Assembly (NCBI GenBank): GCA_964499865.1
Contig: CAZCPY010000079.1
Location: forward strand, 1 to 14,341
DNA: 14,341 nucleotides
DNA from: JANOGU01 sp964499865
Lineage (GTDB): Bacteria > Pseudomonadota > Alphaproteobacteria > Rhodobacterales > Rhodobacteraceae
Reading direction: 5' to 3'
Under the pieces are notes generated by a model. It did not search any database. It saw nothing but the letters and a program-made list of their open reading frames with translations, and was not told the DNA's origin. This document shows, one piece after another, positions 1 to 6,273 of the stretch. Made by a program: the position numbers and the translations under genes. How positions within the stretch are numbered: the first letter of the stretch is position 1; every line of letters begins with the position of its first letter.

Positions 1-1
1 T

Positions 2-1396
2 CCCACGACCTCGCCCCGCCCCAGGCGCCGGCCCGACCGGTCCGGCGCTGCCTCGGCTGCGGGCGAGGGGCTGGCGGCGCTGGTGGCCGCGGCCAGGCTG
101 GGCGGGGCGGTGTCGCTGGCGGTGCGCGATGCGGCGACGGGTCGGCTGCTGGAGGGGCTGGAGGAAGACACGACGCTGCCGCCCGCCTCGGTGATGAAGG
201 CGCTGACGGCGATGTATGCGCTGGACCGGCTGACCCCGCAGCACCGCTGGCAGACGCGGCTTCTCGCCACCGGGCCGGTTTCGGGCGGCGTGGTGCAGGG
301 CGACCTCGTGCTGGCGGGGGGCGGCGATCCGGTGCTGACCACCGACCAGCTGGGCGACATGGCCGCGGCGCTGCGGGCCGAGGGCGTGCGGGGGGTGAGC
401 GGGCGCTTTCTCTACCACGACGGCGCCCTGCCGCGGATCGACCGCATCGACCGCGACCAGCCCGACCATGCGGGCTACAACCCCGCGCTGTCGGGCCTGA
501 ACCTCAACCACAACCGCGTGTTTTTCGAATGGCGCCGGGCCGGGGGCGACTGGGCCTTTGCGCTGGACGCCCGCGGCGAACGCTTCGTGCCCGCCGTGCG
601 CATGGCCACGGTGACGGCGGCCCGGCGCGAGGCGCCGGTCTTCACCTACAGGGCGGGCCCGGATCAGGACCGCTGGACGGTCGCCACCGGCGCCCTGGGC
701 AAGGGCGGCAGCCGCTGGCTGCCGGTGCGGCACCCCGGGGTCTATGCGGCGGATGCCTTCCGTTCGCTGGCCCGCGCGCAGGGCATCGACCTGCCCGATC
801 CCGCCGCCGTCGCGCGCCTGCCGCAAGGCACCGGGCTGGCCGGAACCGCCAGCCCGGCCCTGCCCGAGGTGCTTCGCGACATGCTCAAGTTCTCCACCAA
901 CCTGACGGCCGAGGTGGTGGGGCTGACCGCCTCGGGGGCGGGGTCGCTGCGCGCCTCGGGCGACCTGATGGCCGACTGGGCGCGGCTGCGGCTGGGGGCG
1001 ACGGGGCGGCTGGTGGACCATTCCGGCCTGGGCGGCGCCTCGCGGATCAGCGCCGCGGCGATGTCGGCGGCGCTGTCGGCGGGGCGGGCGGGGTTGCTGC
1101 CCGGCCTTCTGAAGGACCACGGCATGCGCGACGCCGAGGGCAAGCCGATCGAGGGGCACCCGGTGCGGGTGGTGGCCAAGACCGGCACGCTGAACTTCGT
1201 CTCGGGGCTGGCGGGCTATGTCATCCCGCCGGGCGGGCGGATGCTGAGCTTCGCCATCTTCTGCGCCGACATCGCCCGCCGCGACGCCCTGCGCGAGGCG
1301 GAACGCGAGGAGCCGCCCGGCGGCACCGCCTGGTCGACGCGCGCCCGCGCGTTGCAGGCGCAGCTCGTCAGCCGGTGGGCCGGGATGTTCGGCTGA
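2..1396 (+). CDS. dacB: D-alanyl-D-alanine carboxypeptidase/endopeptidase, PBP4 family (5' partial)
   Basis: Class C low-molecular-weight penicillin-binding protein (peptidase family S13). Such proteins act in the periplasm, removing the terminal D-Ala of peptidoglycan stem peptides or cutting cross-links. All three active-site motifs of the family are visible: SxxK as Ser-Val-Met-Lys (codons 188-199, nucleophile Ser), SxN as Ser-Thr-Asn (893-901), and KTG followed by TLNFVSGLAGY (from 1178). The long insert between SxxK and SxN is typical of PBP4. The frame stays open to the left edge, and a GTG at 83 is only a possible internal start. The residues before it (...GEGLAALVAAARLGGAV) read like the start of the mature domain, so the true start with its signal peptide lies outside the window. 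It ends at a TGA followed by an intrinsic terminator and converges on the bicarbonate transporter gene. Family assignment is firm; carboxypeptidase versus endopeptidase balance cannot be told from sequence. Confidence 0.93.
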   Translation, partial: PTTSPRPRRRPDRSGAASAAGEGLAALVAAARLGGAVSLAVRDAATGRLLEGLEEDTTLPPASVMKALTAMYALDRLTPQHRWQTRLLATGPVSGGVVQGDLVLAGGGDPVLTTDQLGDMAAALRAEGVRGVSGRFLYHDGALPRIDRIDRDQPDHAGYNPALSGLNLNHNRVFFEWRRAGGDWAFALDARGERFVPAVRMATVTAARREAPVFTYRAGPDQDRWTVATGALGKGGSRWLPVRHPGVYAADAFRSLARAQGIDLPDPAAVARLPQGTGLAGTASPALPEVLRDMLKFSTNLTAEVVGLTASGAGSLRASGDLMADWARLRLGATGRLVDHSGLGGASRISAAAMSAALSAGRAGLLPGLLKDHGMRDAEGKPIEGHPVRVVAKTGTLNFVSGLAGYVIPPGGRMLSFAIFCADIARRDALREAEREEPPGGTAWSTRARALQAQLVSRWAGMFG

Positions 1397-1427
1397 CGGG
1401 CTTGTCCCTTTCGCACATGCAGGTTCC

Positions 1428-1464
1428 GGTCCGGGGCATTGAACCGCCCCGGACCTGCCCTTTT
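1428..1464 (+). terminator. Rho-independent terminator of dacB
   Basis: A perfect 10-bp GC-rich stem (GGTCCGGGGC at 1428-1437 with GCCCCGGACC at 1446-1455) and an 8-nt loop is followed within a few bases by TTTT (1461-1464). The T-run lies only on the plus side, so it should mainly stop dacB transcription. It reaches to the stop codon of the convergent gene. Confidence 0.75.
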
Positions 1465-2441
1465 CACATGCCCGCCCAGAAGGCCGCCATCTGCCAGACC
1501 AGCGGCACGCCGAGGATCAGCATGAAGGGAAAGGTCACGCCCAGGCTCGTCGTCAGCCAGATCGAGGGGTTCGCCTCGGGGAAGGTCGCCCGCACCGCCG
1601 CCGGCGCGTCGATGTAGGAGGCCGAGGCCGCCACCGCCCCCAGCACGAAGGCCGACCCCACCGGCAGCCCCGCGGCGGTGGCAAGTCCGGTGGCGACGAA
1701 CCCGTGCACCATCGGCATCGCCAGGCCAAAGGCCACCATCCGCCCACCGACCCGGGCGAAGTCCCGCAACTGGCGGGCGGCGGTCATGCCCATCTCCAGC
1801 AGGAACAGCACCAGCACGCCGCGGAACAGGTCGACGAAGAAGGGGGACACCCGGTCGAAGTTCTTCTCGCCGATCGCCGCCCCGATGACGAGGCCGCCGC
1901 CCAAGAGCAGCAGGCCCCGCCCCCGCAGCGTTTCCGACAGGATCGCCCCCAGCGACCCGCCCGCCCCGCCGTCGGCCCGCGCCAGCGCCAGCCGCCCGTA
2001 GAACAGCGCGACCAGGATGCCCAGTTCCATCAGCGCGATCAGGCCCGTCACATAGCCCTCCATCGGCGTGCCCATGCTTTCGGCATAGGACCGCGACACC
2101 ACGAAGGTGACCGACGAGACCGAGCCATACAGCGCCGCCACCCCGCAGGCGTTGCGGATGTCCAGCCCAAGCACATGCCGCGCCACGAGGAAGGCGCCCG
2201 CGGGCAGGCCCAGGATCAGCACCGCGGTGACCCCCAGGGCCGCGGGCAGGGCCGAGAGGTCCGAGGTCACAAGCTCTCGCCCGCCCTGCAGGCCGATGGA
2301 GAACAGAAGGAAGATCGCGAAGATCTTGATGACCGGTTCGGGGATTTCCAGGTCGGACCGGACCAGCGTGGCCAGCATGCCCAGCAGGAAGGCGAGCGTG
2401 ATCGGCGAGATCAGGTTTTCGATCAGGATGGCGGTGTCCAT
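1464..2441 (-). CDS. sbtA: SbtA-family sodium-dependent bicarbonate transporter
   Basis: A 325-residue very hydrophobic inner-membrane protein of the sodium-dependent bicarbonate permease family (Sbt_1, formerly DUF897). It has about ten membrane segments in two inverted halves joined by a hydrophilic stretch near residues 150-176. Each half carries a small-residue signature near the expected substrate site: YGSVSSVTFV (105-114) and AASASYIDAPAAVR (271-284), which matches the paired motifs of this family. Start ATG at 2441 was chosen because it has a GAGGG Shine-Dalgarno about 5-7 nt upstream and the protein begins directly with the first membrane segment. Reading further upstream gives only charged low-complexity translation. 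It is divergent from a LysR regulator, its probable controller. No SbtB-like PII partner gene lies beside it. In heterotrophs the role is probably bicarbonate supply for carboxylases or pH/ion balance; transport of another small anion cannot be excluded. Confidence 0.9.
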   Translation of the reverse strand: MDTAILIENLISPITLAFLLGMLATLVRSDLEIPEPVIKIFAIFLLFSIGLQGGRELVTSDLSALPAALGVTAVLILGLPAGAFLVARHVLGLDIRNACGVAALYGSVSSVTFVVSRSYAESMGTPMEGYVTGLIALMELGILVALFYGRLALARADGGAGGSLGAILSETLRGRGLLLLGGGLVIGAAIGEKNFDRVSPFFVDLFRGVLVLFLLEMGMTAARQLRDFARVGGRMVAFGLAMPMVHGFVATGLATAAGLPVGSAFVLGAVAASASYIDAPAAVRATFPEANPSIWLTTSLGVTFPFMLILGVPLVWQMAAFWAGM

Positions 2442-2506
2442 TTTGTCCCTCGGGGTTCGTTGTGCGGTGGGCTTGTGGCGGAGCTGAATTGAGAAGTGAA
2501 ACGCAA

Positions 2507-2536
2507 AGTATGTATTGCACTGATCGCTTTTGTGAA
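2507..2536 (-). promoter_or_regulatory. Candidate sbtA promoter in divergent sbtA-lysR intergenic region
   Basis: On the minus strand TTCACA (2536-2531) and CATACT (2512-2507) are separated by 18 bp, a fair sigma70 match, placing a start point near 2500 and a leader of about 60 nt. This stretch (about 2485-2545) is much richer in A/T than the flanking genes. It also holds an imperfect dyad GCAA-N8-TTGC (2503-2518) that could be part of a LysR-type binding site. Assigned by eye only. Confidence 0.35.
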
Positions 2537-2549
2537 TGAATATCGCCCC

Positions 2550-3407
2550 ATGCCTGAAATTGCCCTGCTGCGCACCTTCCTGATGCTGGCCGAAACCCGC
2601 AGCTTTTCCCGCACCGGGGCGCGGGTCGGGCGGTCGCAGTCGGCGGTGTCGGCCCAGGTGCGGCGGCTGGAGGACGCGCTGGGCCACCGCCTGCTGGAAC
2701 GCGACACGCGCAACGTGGCACTGACCGCGGAGGGCGAACGGCTGCTGCCGCATGCCCGCGCGCTGGTCGGCGCGGCGGATGCGATGCTGGCCCGGTTCCG
2801 CGCGCCGGACCTGACGGGCGAGGTGCGCTTCGGCGCGCCCGAGGATTTCGCCTCGGCCTACCTGCCGGATATCCTTGCATCTTTCGCCCGGGCGCATCCG
2901 CAAGTGCGGCTGAAGGTGGCCTGCCAGCTGACGCTGCCGCTGGTGACGGCCTTCGAGGCGGGCGCGCTGGATGTGGCCGTGGTCAAGCAGGACCCCGGCC
3001 ACCCCTGGCCCGGGGCACGGCCCCTCTGGCGCGAAAGGCTGGTCTGGGTCGCGGCGCCCGACCTGCCTGTCACGGCGGCCGAAGCGCCGTCGCCGCTGCC
3101 CCTGGTCCTGTCGCCCGATCCTTGCGTCTACCGCCGCCGCACGCTCGCGGCACTTGCCGCGGCGCATCTGCCGGGGGCCGAGGTCTATGCCTCGCCGTCC
3201 TTCGCCGGGCAGGCGGCGGCGGTGCGGGCGGGTCTGGGCTATGCGGTGATGCCGCGGGCGATGGTGCCCGGGGGGCTGGCGGTGCTGGAGGACTGGCCGC
3301 CGCTGGACGAGGCGGAAATCGCGCTGCTGACCGCCGCGCGGCCCGCGCCCGCGGTGGCCGCGCTGGCCCAGCATGTCGCCGAGGAAAGCCTGCGGCGGCG
3401 CGGCTGA
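2550..3407 (+). CDS. LysR-family transcriptional regulator
   Basis: A 285-residue DNA-binding regulator. Residues 1-60 form the winged helix-turn-helix typical of LysR proteins (LLRTFLMLAETRSFSRTG..., then SQSAVSAQVRRLEDALG, then RLLERDTR..LTAEGERLL). The remainder is a two-lobe effector domain, with a lobe starting GEVRFGAPEDFASAYLPDIL and ending before AGLGYAVMPR. ATG 2550 is taken because family members begin a few residues before LRTFL. A GTG at 2496 is an alternative, but its 18 extra residues are not family-like. No Shine-Dalgarno precedes 2550, and a weak TTGCAC-N17-GAATAT promoter would start transcription almost at the ATG, so a leaderless mRNA is possible. Divergent from sbtA, so it most likely controls that gene, perhaps in response to inorganic carbon or a carboxylate; this is inferred from position. 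Its stop abuts the convergent next gene with no gap. Confidence 0.92.
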   Translation: MPEIALLRTFLMLAETRSFSRTGARVGRSQSAVSAQVRRLEDALGHRLLERDTRNVALTAEGERLLPHARALVGAADAMLARFRAPDLTGEVRFGAPEDFASAYLPDILASFARAHPQVRLKVACQLTLPLVTAFEAGALDVAVVKQDPGHPWPGARPLWRERLVWVAAPDLPVTAAEAPSPLPLVLSPDPCVYRRRTLAALAAAHLPGAEVYASPSFAGQAAAVRAGLGYAVMPRAMVPGGLAVLEDWPPLDEAEIALLTAARPAPAVAALAQHVAEESLRRRG

Positions 3408-3680
3408 CTACTTGAGCTGGCTGTCCTTGGACCGGCGCCGGTTGATCCCGCCGCGCTGCGCGGGCCGCGCGTCGCGCGCGCCCTGGCAGTCGATGCAGAG
3501 CTTGACCCCCGGCAGGGCGGCGCGCCGCGCCGCGGGGATCGGCTCGCCGCATTCGGCGCAATGGGTCAGGCTTTCGCCCACGAGCGGTTTGCGCAGCGCC
3601 TGAAGGCGCGCCAGTTCGTCGGCGATCGAGGCGTCGATCTGGTCGTTCACCGCCCCGTCCTGCGCCCAGCCGCCCGCCAT
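3408..3680 (-). CDS. ybiI: DksA/TraR-family C4-type zinc-finger protein (YbiI-like)
   Basis: A 90-residue protein with the DksA/TraR zinc finger: Cys41-x2-Cys44, then PIPAARRAALPGVKLC, then Cys62-x2-Cys65. Length, the N-terminal MAGGWAQDGAVNDQID and the tail RRRSKDSQLK resemble E. coli YbiI as I recall it. Asp13-x2-Asp16 near the N-terminus recalls the acidic DxxD tip with which DksA and TraR enter the RNA polymerase secondary channel, so an RNA-polymerase-binding role is plausible but unproven. It is too short to be DksA itself (about 150 aa). An SD-like GAGGGG lies before ATG 3680. A candidate promoter (TTGTCC 3739-3734, 18 bp, GATGAT 3715-3710) lies just upstream. The gene converges on lysR with no spacer, so each transcript must run into the other gene or be stopped by a factor. 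Confidence 0.88.
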   Translation of the reverse strand: MAGGWAQDGAVNDQIDASIADELARLQALRKPLVGESLTHCAECGEPIPAARRAALPGVKLCIDCQGARDARPAQRGGINRRRSKDSQLK

Positions 3681-3742
3681 GGAATGCCCCCCTCTGCCGC
3701 GCGCCGCGGATCATCTCACGCGGACCCGCCGCCGGACAAGGG

Positions 3743-3833
3743 CCTCCCCTCCCCCTCGTGGGGAGGGGAGGGGGGCCTCTCCGCCGGGCCGGGCACCCCC
3801 CCACCCTCTCCCTCCCCCACCAGGGGGGAGGGA
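3743..3833. repeat. Pair of G/C-rich hairpins, REP/BIME-like intergenic repeat
   Basis: Two polypurine/polypyrimidine inverted repeats lie 38 bp apart in the only sizeable non-coding patch (3681-3879). Hairpin 1: CCTCCCCTCCCC (3743-3754) pairs perfectly with GGGGAGGGGAGG (3760-3771), with a 5-nt loop. Hairpin 2: CCCTCCCCC (3810-3818) pairs with GGGGGAGGG (3824-3832), with a 5-nt loop, extended by one T-A pair. Both arms share a CCCTCCCCC-like core. Paired elements of this kind are common dispersed repeats in alphaproteobacterial genomes. It sits downstream of the LMW phosphatase (minus strand) and may stop transcription or protect the 3' end. Whether it is repeated elsewhere cannot be seen here. 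Confidence 0.6.
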
Positions 3834-3879
3834 AGCACCCGCGCCGCCGCGGTTCCGCAAGCCCCGCCTGCCGGATGTC

Positions 3880-4335
3880 TCAGCCTTCGGTCGGTGCCCC
3901 GAAGCGGGCCAGCATCCGGTCCCTGATCTGGTCGCGCGCCTGGCGGTAGGCCGACAGCTTGGCCTCGCGCCCGTCGCCCAGGCCCGTGGGGTCGAGGATC
4001 GGCCAGTATTCCACCACGAGGTGGTGATAGCGCGTAAGCTCCAGCGCCTTGCGCTGGCTGGCGGGCGACAGGGCGACGATCAGGTCGAACTGCGACAGGT
4101 CATCGCCCCATTGCTCCATCTCCTCGAAGGACCGCGACCGGTGGCGGGACAGCTCGATCCCCATCTCCTGGCAGACCGCGATGGAAAAGCCGTCGATTTC
4201 CATGTCGTTGCGCACGCCCGCCGACTGCACATAGGCGCGCTGGCCGTACATCTTCTTCATCAGCCCCTCGGCCATGGGGGACCGCACGGCGTTGTGGTCG
4301 CAGCAGAACAGCACCGACTGGGGGAAATCGCCCAA
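3880..4335 (-). CDS. Low-molecular-weight protein-tyrosine phosphatase / ArsC-like family protein
   Basis: A 151-residue cytoplasmic protein. The P-loop C-x5-R is at Cys12-DHNAV-Arg18-Ser19 right after the first beta strand (SVLFC). The late Asp-Pro pair Asp115-Pro116 (WPILDPTG) fits the general acid of low-molecular-weight phosphatases. The sequence SPMAEGLMKKM after the loop is also family-typical. The same fold includes thioredoxin-type arsenate reductases, so the true substrate is open. No ATG is available near the N-terminus; I chose TTG at 4335 because it sits 2 nt past the UPF0262 stop (TGA-GC-TTG) and leaves the usual handful of residues before the first strand. This spacing implies translational coupling. 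Members of this subgroup usually sit between a UPF0262 gene and infA; here no infA follows, only a repeat-bearing gap. Confidence 0.87.
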   Translation of the reverse strand: MGDFPQSVLFCCDHNAVRSPMAEGLMKKMYGQRAYVQSAGVRNDMEIDGFSIAVCQEMGIELSRHRSRSFEEMEQWGDDLSQFDLIVALSPASQRKALELTRYHHLVVEYWPILDPTGLGDGREAKLSAYRQARDQIRDRMLARFGAPTEG

Positions 4336-4337
4336 GC

Positions 4338-4814
4338 TCAGCCCCAGTGCAGGACGCAGATCAGCGTGAACAGTCGGCGCGCGGTGTCGATGTCGACCTC
4401 GGCCTTGCCCTCCAGCCGTTCCTGCAGCACGCGGGCGCCTTCGTTGTGGATGCCGCGGCGGGCCATGTCGATCGCCTCGATCTGGCTGGGCGGCAGGCGC
4501 CTGACCGCGTCGAAGTAGCTTTCGCAGATCTGGAAGTAGTCCTTCACCACCTGCCGGAAGGGGCCGAGCGACAAGAGGAAGTCGGTCACCTTGTCGCCGC
4601 CCTCGGTCGCCAGCGCGAAGACCAGCCGCCCGTCGCGGATCGCCAGCCCCAGCCGGTAGGGCCCGGGCGGGGCGGCGCGGCCGTCGCGGGGGGGCGGGGC
4701 GAAGCGGTTGTCCTCCAGCAGGTCGAAGATCGCCACGCGGCGTTCCTGCTCGATCTCGGGCGTGGGCCGCCCGAGGCCGCGCTCGTCGATCTCGATGTGG
4801 CAGAGGCGGGACAT
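4338..4814 (-). CDS. UPF0262 family protein
   Basis: A 158-residue cytoplasmic protein of unknown function, with the usual family length and hallmark stretches: an N-terminus MSRLCHIEIDERGL, then TPEIEQERRVAIFDLLEDN (residues 18-36), a central FLLSLGPFRQVVKDYF, and a C-terminus ARRGIHNEGARVLQERL...DTARRLFTLICVLHWG. The family is known to me essentially from alphaproteobacteria, typically encoded between hisD and an LMW phosphatase gene. Here the phosphatase partner is kept (2-nt gap) but the gene upstream is an enolase-superfamily enzyme instead of hisD, 78 nt away. No convincing Shine-Dalgarno precedes ATG 4814. A weak promoter candidate (TTGCCG 4872-4867, 17 bp, CATCAC 4849-4844) lies in that gap, so the pair may have its own promoter. 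Function is unknown. Confidence 0.9.
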   Translation of the reverse strand: MSRLCHIEIDERGLGRPTPEIEQERRVAIFDLLEDNRFAPPPRDGRAAPPGPYRLGLAIRDGRLVFALATEGGDKVTDFLLSLGPFRQVVKDYFQICESYFDAVRRLPPSQIEAIDMARRGIHNEGARVLQERLEGKAEVDIDTARRLFTLICVLHWG

Positions 4815-4892
4815 GCGCGGCCGGGGGGCGGAAGGACCGCCGAGTGATGCCCGACAGGCGCGGGCGCGGCAAGGGGGCCGCGGCGCGGCGGG

Positions 4893-6125
4893 TCAGTCCC
4901 GCGGCGCGCCTCCGGCAAAGCGGTTGCCGTGGCGATGGTCGCAGGGCGCCTCCTGCATCTGCAGGTGCAGCTGGCCGCCGGTGTAGGGATGCGCGCGGGC
5001 GAGGTCCTCGTCAAAATCGATGCCGAGCCCCGGCGCCTCGGGCGGGATGATGTAGCCGTCTTCCCAGCGGATCGTGTTGCGGATCAAGGCGAGGTGGAAG
5101 GCGCCGCCGGTCTCGATGGTTTCCGCGATCAGGAGGTTCGGGATCGAGGCGGCAAGGTGGACGTTGGCCGCCCATTCCACCGGGCCCGCGTAGAGGTGCG
5201 GCGCCATCTCGGCGTTGAAGATCTCGGCCATCGCGCTGATCTTCTTGGCCTCCCAGATGCCGCCCACGCGGCCGAGCGCGGGCTGCAGGATCTTGACCCC
5301 TCCGGCGCGCAGCAGGGTGCCGAATTCGGCCTTGGTGGTCAGGCGCTCTCCGGTAGCCAAGGGCACGCGGACGTGGGCCGCGACTTCCGCGAATTCCAGC
5401 AGGTTGTCGGGCGGGATCGGTTCCTCGTACCAGAGCGGGTTGAAGGGTTCGATCTCGCGCCCCAGCCGGATCGCGCCCGGCGTGGTGAACTGGCCATGCG
5501 TGCCGAACAGAAGGTCCGCCCGGTCGCCCACGGCCTCGCGGATCGCCTTGCAGAAGGCGACCGAGCGGGTGATGTCGGACATCGCCGGTTCATGCCCGCC
5601 GCGGATCGTGTAGGGGCCCGCGGGGTCGAACTTGACGGCGGTGAAGCCCATGTCCACATAGCGCGCCGCCGCCTGCGCGTTCATGTCGGGGTCCACCCAG
5701 AAGCGGGCGAAGTCCTGCCCCGGCTGCGGGTAGAGGTAGGTATAGGACCGGATGCGGCCGTTCATCCGGCCGCCCAGCAGCGCCCAGACGGGCCGGTTGC
5801 GGGCCTTGCCCAGGATGTCCCAGCAGGCGATCTCCAGCCCCGCAAAGGCGCCCATCACGGTGGGATCGGGGCGCTGGGTGAAGCCCGACGAATAGGCGCG
5901 GCGGAACATCAGCTCGATGTTTTCCGGGCTTTCGCCCTCCATGTGGCGCTGGAACACGTCCTCGATCACCGCGGCCATCGCCTTCGGCCCCACGGTCGAG
6001 GCGTAGCATTCGCCGTAGCCGGTGATGCCGTCGTCGGTGGTGAGCCGGGGGAAGATCCAGTAGCGGCCGCCCCAGCCGGGGCTGGGCGGGGCGACGGTGA
6101 AGATCTCGAGCTGCTTCAGGCGCAT
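4893..6125 (-). CDS. Enolase-superfamily protein, mandelate racemase/muconate lactonizing enzyme type (probable acid-sugar dehydratase)
   Basis: A 410-residue enzyme with the enolase-superfamily layout: an N-terminal capping domain (about 1-125, with PTVMGAFAGLEIACWDILGKA before LLGGR) and a (beta/alpha)7-beta barrel. Barrel signatures in order are VKFDPAGP (Lys165), LLFGTHGQFT (Gly208, His210), LWYEEPIPP (Glu234/235), LATGERLTTK (Glu260), ILQPALGRVGGI (281-290) and APHLY (His310). Glutamates 234 and 260 fit two of the three Mg ligands; the position normally held by Asp appears to be Gly208. Known relatives dehydrate or isomerise aldonic or aldaric acids, so a sugar-acid dehydratase is the best guess; the substrate is not deducible. 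ATG 6125 has a strong AAAGGAG 7-8 nt upstream. The C-terminal tail after 390 (CDHRHGNRFAGGAPRD) looks non-conserved. It lies 148 nt downstream of the dehydratase gene on the same strand and may be co-transcribed or have its own promoter. Confidence 0.88.
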   Translation of the reverse strand: MRLKQLEIFTVAPPSPGWGGRYWIFPRLTTDDGITGYGECYASTVGPKAMAAVIEDVFQRHMEGESPENIELMFRRAYSSGFTQRPDPTVMGAFAGLEIACWDILGKARNRPVWALLGGRMNGRIRSYTYLYPQPGQDFARFWVDPDMNAQAAARYVDMGFTAVKFDPAGPYTIRGGHEPAMSDITRSVAFCKAIREAVGDRADLLFGTHGQFTTPGAIRLGREIEPFNPLWYEEPIPPDNLLEFAEVAAHVRVPLATGERLTTKAEFGTLLRAGGVKILQPALGRVGGIWEAKKISAMAEIFNAEMAPHLYAGPVEWAANVHLAASIPNLLIAETIETGGAFHLALIRNTIRWEDGYIIPPEAPGLGIDFDEDLARAHPYTGGQLHLQMQEAPCDHRHGNRFAGGAPRD

Positions 6126-6172
6126 CGCGGTCTCCTTTGCACGGCGGCGGAGCGGGGGCTGCGCGTGCCCGC

Positions 6173-6188
6173 ACTCCCTTGGGGGAGT
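6173..6188. other. Short inverted repeat in dehydratase-enolase gap
   Basis: ACTCCC (6173-6178) and GGGAGT (6183-6188) form a perfect 6-bp stem with a TTGG loop in the 148-nt gap (6126-6273). A second stem follows, GCGCG (6222-6226) with CGCGC (6231-6235), about 39 nt past the dehydratase stop on the minus strand, whose loop reads GGAA there. Neither has a T-run. They could be weak terminators or leader structures of the enolase-superfamily gene. Confidence 0.3.
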
Positions 6189-6273
6189 CAGGCCAGGATG
6201 AAGGGCGGGGATGTGCAAGGTTGCGCGCTTCCGCGCGGCACTTGCTCCGAAGGAATGTCGGTTTCGTGCAAGC

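Noticed and set aside
2442..3374. Apparent 311-residue N-terminal extension of the SbtA frame across the LysR gene
   Set aside because: The frame is merely open. The extension is Arg/Gln-rich, non-membrane and opposite a good LysR gene, and a well-placed SD and family-like start exist at 2441.
3760..3775. G-quadruplex in the G-rich arm of hairpin 1
   Set aside because: Only three separable G-tracts of three or more are present (GGGG A GGGG A GGGGGG), so a canonical four-tract quadruplex is not formed. A hairpin with the C-rich arm explains it better.
4336..4872. Possible N-terminal extension of the LMW phosphatase through the UPF0262 gene
   Set aside because: The extra residues are Arg/Pro-rich, overlap a recognisable UPF0262 protein in another frame, and the P-loop belongs near the N-terminus in this family.
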